DNA of 64,000 nucleotides from a bacterium (GTDB taxonomy: Bacteria > Desulfobacterota > Binatia > DP-6), in NCBI GenBank assembly GCA_026129405.1, contig JAHCID010000007.1, positions 207,393 to 271,392 of the forward strand. Direction: 5' to 3'. Numbering within the stretch: the stretch's first letter is position 1; each line of letters begins with the position of its first letter. Of this stretch, positions 62,074 through 64,000 are shown piece after piece. The position numbers and the translations under genes are program-made. Under the pieces are notes generated by a model that had not been told where the DNA came from, searched no databases, and saw only the letters and a program-made list of their open reading frames with translations.

Positions 62074-62997
62074 TCAGACTTTGGTCGCGACGAAGTCGAC
62101 CTGTCCAGTGATCGCGAGCATGTCGTCCCGATACTCACTGGCCGACTTCGAACGAAGCCAGCGTGCCTGACCAATCGATCTCGGGTGGTAGTGCCGACGG
62201 CGAACAAGGCGCTCGATGACTCCAGCCATCTTCAATAGCTTGCGACTAGGCCACGAGATCGGCCCATGCATTTGGGCCAGACTGTCAAAGACGAGCCAGC
62301 CCTCTTCCGGCCATACTCCGTCCACCCGCAGCCCTGCACATTCCAAGACGTGAACCACACCGTCGGCGCTCAAATGAAAGAGCGACCCGTAGTGATAGGG
62401 CTCCAAGAATGCAGCGCTGCCAGCGAACTTCCCTCCTCGCTTCAACACCCGCGCCACCTCGCGCACCGCGAGAAACGGGTTCGTTACATGCTCGAGCACG
62501 GCATTGGTAAGGACGTAGTCGAACGCTTGGTCGCCAAAGGGAAGGCAGTGAACATCCCCCAGCAAATCTGCTCCCGACCCCGAAGCGTCGAGTCCAACAT
62601 ATCGGTGTCCCAGTGATTCGACAGGACGGCGATAATCGGCGGTTCCGCAACCCCAATCCAAAACGTCGAGGCCGCTAGCGCCGGCAAGGCGATCAAGCTG
62701 GTGACGACTCGTTCGAGTAGTTACATGCCCCGAATATGCCCCGCGCGGTGCGTCAGTGGTCTCGGGAAGCGTAATTCGCCTCTGACAGTTCGCGAAGAGA
62801 AGATTCACCTGGCGATCGACAGATGGGCGGAGGTCGGGCCGACCACCCTCACTCTGGAATCGCCTCGAGCACTCCCTGCAGGATAGCTCGGTAGGCCAGG
62901 CTCCACTTATCGGCGAATCACAATCGGGACACCTAACCCTGTCTACAAACCACGTCGAAACCACATCTCCTCTACAGCCGACCAGGCTGCATAACAC
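62074..62997 (-). CDS. SAM-dependent methyltransferase with N-terminal zinc ribbon
   Basis: The product has 307 residues from a GTG at 62997; a later start is possible. Cys23/Cys26 (RCPDC) and Cys40/Cys43 (CREC) form a zinc-ribbon-like pair. The Rossmann methyltransferase core has motif I VLDWGCGTADY (111-122), motif II YVGLDASG and NAVLEHVTNPFLA. Proteins with this layout often modify sugars, polyketide sugars or surface polysaccharide. The gene lies between the two related glycoside hydrolase genes on the same strand, with the IS inserted next to it. The target is unknown. Confidence 0.8.
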   Translation of the reverse strand: MLCSLVGCRGDVVSTWFVDRVRCPDCDSPISGAWPTELSCRECSRRFQSEGGRPDLRPSVDRQVNLLFANCQRRITLPETTDAPRGAYSGHVTTRTSRHQLDRLAGASGLDVLDWGCGTADYRRPVESLGHRYVGLDASGSGADLLGDVHCLPFGDQAFDYVLTNAVLEHVTNPFLAVREVARVLKRGGKFAGSAAFLEPYHYGSLFHLSADGVVHVLECAGLRVDGVWPEEGWLVFDSLAQMHGPISWPSRKLLKMAGVIERLVRRRHYHPRSIGQARWLRSKSASEYRDDMLAITGQVDFVATKV

Positions 62998-63020
62998 AAG
63001 CTGTCACAGATCGACTCCCG

Positions 63021-63947
63021 TCACGGGTAGTGTCCGATGAAATCCCCGACGTCCTCGAATCGATCGCGCTCCGATCCGTCGGGATTGAGCAGCGCGGGGT
63101 CGCATGCACACGTGGAATCGGGGCGCGCAGTGCGATTTATCAAATCCCAGTAGAAGATCCGACCGCACTTCGTACGATTGAGGCAGTGATTCAGAACATC
63201 CACGGCTGCACTGCCAGCCCCTTGCCCCGGATAACCCCAGCTGCATACGTGGCATTGCTGTTTGCTCCCCGCGGCATTGTCGTCGTCGTAGCCAAATTCG
63301 GTCACCCAGAACACCGTTAGGCAGTCGGTGTGGCCTGCCGTGCAGCAACCATACGCCTGCGCATCATTGATGATGTCCTTCATCGTCTGCACGTTGCCGT
63401 AGCGGTGAAATGTGAACACACATTCGATCGTTGAAGTTTCCAGGAGCCCCGGACCACCCCGGCGCAGCAATCGTGATTTGCTTGCCAGCTAGCGCAGCGC
63501 CTTCTTTTGCACCACTGAAGCCTGGCACAAGCATCCTGCTCCGCCACTCGCCCGGAGTTTCCTTGCCAGAAGTTGCAGCGGTTACGGTTCACTCCAGAGC
63601 CCCCAGGGCGCGGACGATCGGACTATATTTCTTCACGGCTTCGCGGACGAAGTTCCGACAGTGCACCCTATTGCCCAGCGAGGGGCGGCAGCGATTCCGG
63701 ACGTTTCTCGTCCCCTCGCACGCGTTGGGGGTCGGGGTGCTATCCCTTATCCATTGGGGACCGTCGCGAAAGCTGACGAGCACCGAATACCCAGCAGCGA
63801 CGGCCGAGGCGACTGCCGGCTCCACGGCGGCCCAGTTCTAGTCGGTCGGCGCGTTTGGCTGGACCTCAGCCCAGGGAAAGAGATGCGCATCCATCGGAAG
63901 CCTTCGTCGAACGCCTTCGCGAAAGCCGCGTCCCGAAGCGCCTGCGC
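63021..63947 (-). pseudogene. second GH-A glycoside hydrolase, multiply frameshifted
   Basis: The C-terminal third reads FWVTEFGYD (nucleophile region), CHVCSWGYPGQGAG, FYWDLIN and CACDPALLNPDG, closely like the 59541 enzyme. Upstream pieces continue in other frames: FDEGFRWMRISFPG, AEVQPNAPTD then a stop, AVAAGYSVLVSFRDGPQWI, RNRCNFWQGNSGR, and ITIAAPGWSGAPGNF. At least four frame changes and one stop are needed. It is the decayed upstream copy of a tandem pair. Its 5' part runs into the poly-G tract at the window edge. Confidence 0.82.
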
Positions 63948-63949
63948 CT

Positions 63950-63973
63950 GGGGGGGGGGGGGGGGGGGGGGGG
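63950..63973. repeat. 24-base poly-G tract
   Basis: Twenty-four consecutive G lie 27 bases from the right edge. In the pseudogene frame they would encode prolines. Such runs are also a known two-colour sequencing artefact, so the last 50 bases should not be trusted. Confidence 0.85.
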
Positions 63974-64000
63974 TGATCGGCACCCAAGTTTTGTGGGGCC

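Noticed and set aside
63003-63022. TGTCACA followed by CGTC, resembling the ECF41 consensus
   Set aside because: The spacer is only 10 bases instead of 16 and it is not in front of a gene start.
1-64000. tRNA, rRNA, CRISPR array or classical riboswitch
   Set aside because: No cloverleaf-like CCA ends, regular spaced repeats or known riboswitch core sequences were noticed by eye; a covariance search was not possible.

Overview
The window is 64 kb of very GC-rich bacterial DNA with short intergenic gaps, ATGA/GTGA-type start-stop overlaps and about 55 genes on both strands. No rRNA, tRNA or CRISPR array was seen. Two luciferase-like F420-type oxidoreductases, three acyl-CoA dehydrogenases, a P450, a PQQ-type sugar dehydrogenase with an export signal, a lipoprotein, and secreted Cys-rich proteins suggest a Gram-negative, aerobic, metabolically versatile soil or sediment bacterium. 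An uncultured Binatota/Desulfobacterota-like lineage is my best guess from gene style alone.

Layout. 1-5 kb: a small membrane protein, then a glycogen debranching enzyme translationally coupled to malto-oligosyltrehalose trehalohydrolase (TreZ). 5-7 kb: a zinc-type dehydrogenase and a TesB thioesterase. 7-14 kb: a 1000-residue membrane protein of unknown family, a TauD-family dioxygenase broken by one base, a PhoD-like phosphatase and a membrane protein that overlaps it. 14-17 kb: an amidohydrolase, an M20 peptidase and a secreted protein. 17-20.6 kb: an ECF41-type sigma factor, its NmrA-like partner gene with a decayed SDR behind it, and a divergent cupin-cyclase fusion. The last two transcription units face each other across two matching copies of an ECF41-like promoter.

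20-36 kb: hydrolases, an APH-like kinase, P450, SDR, a ferritin-like diiron protein, a cupredoxin lipoprotein beside a PuuD-like membrane protein, a FecR-like protein, a hotdog thioesterase with dCTP deaminase, an enoyl-CoA hydratase-like protein, glycogen phosphorylase, a PAS histidine kinase, an F420-type oxidoreductase and an acyl-CoA dehydrogenase. 35-50 kb: an overlapping PlsC/unknown/VOC operon, a large secreted esterase-like protein, MoeA, an alpha/beta hydrolase, a GAF histidine kinase, a deazaflavin-reductase-like protein, DNA ligase D and a PLP aminotransferase. 49-58 kb: chrBA chromate resistance, a PQQ-type sugar dehydrogenase with a damaged frame, an acyl-CoA dehydrogenase pair, a dihydropseudooxynicotine-hydrolase-like enzyme and an MFS transporter.

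58.2-64 kb is different. Its DNA is visibly richer in A/T and holds a decayed tyrosine integrase, an IS3-family remnant, a nearly intact IS3-family element, a methyltransferase with a zinc ribbon, and two related Cys-rich glycoside hydrolases, of which the second is a multiply frameshifted pseudogene. It ends near a 24-base G run, so the right edge may be unreliable. I read this as an accessory island in decay.
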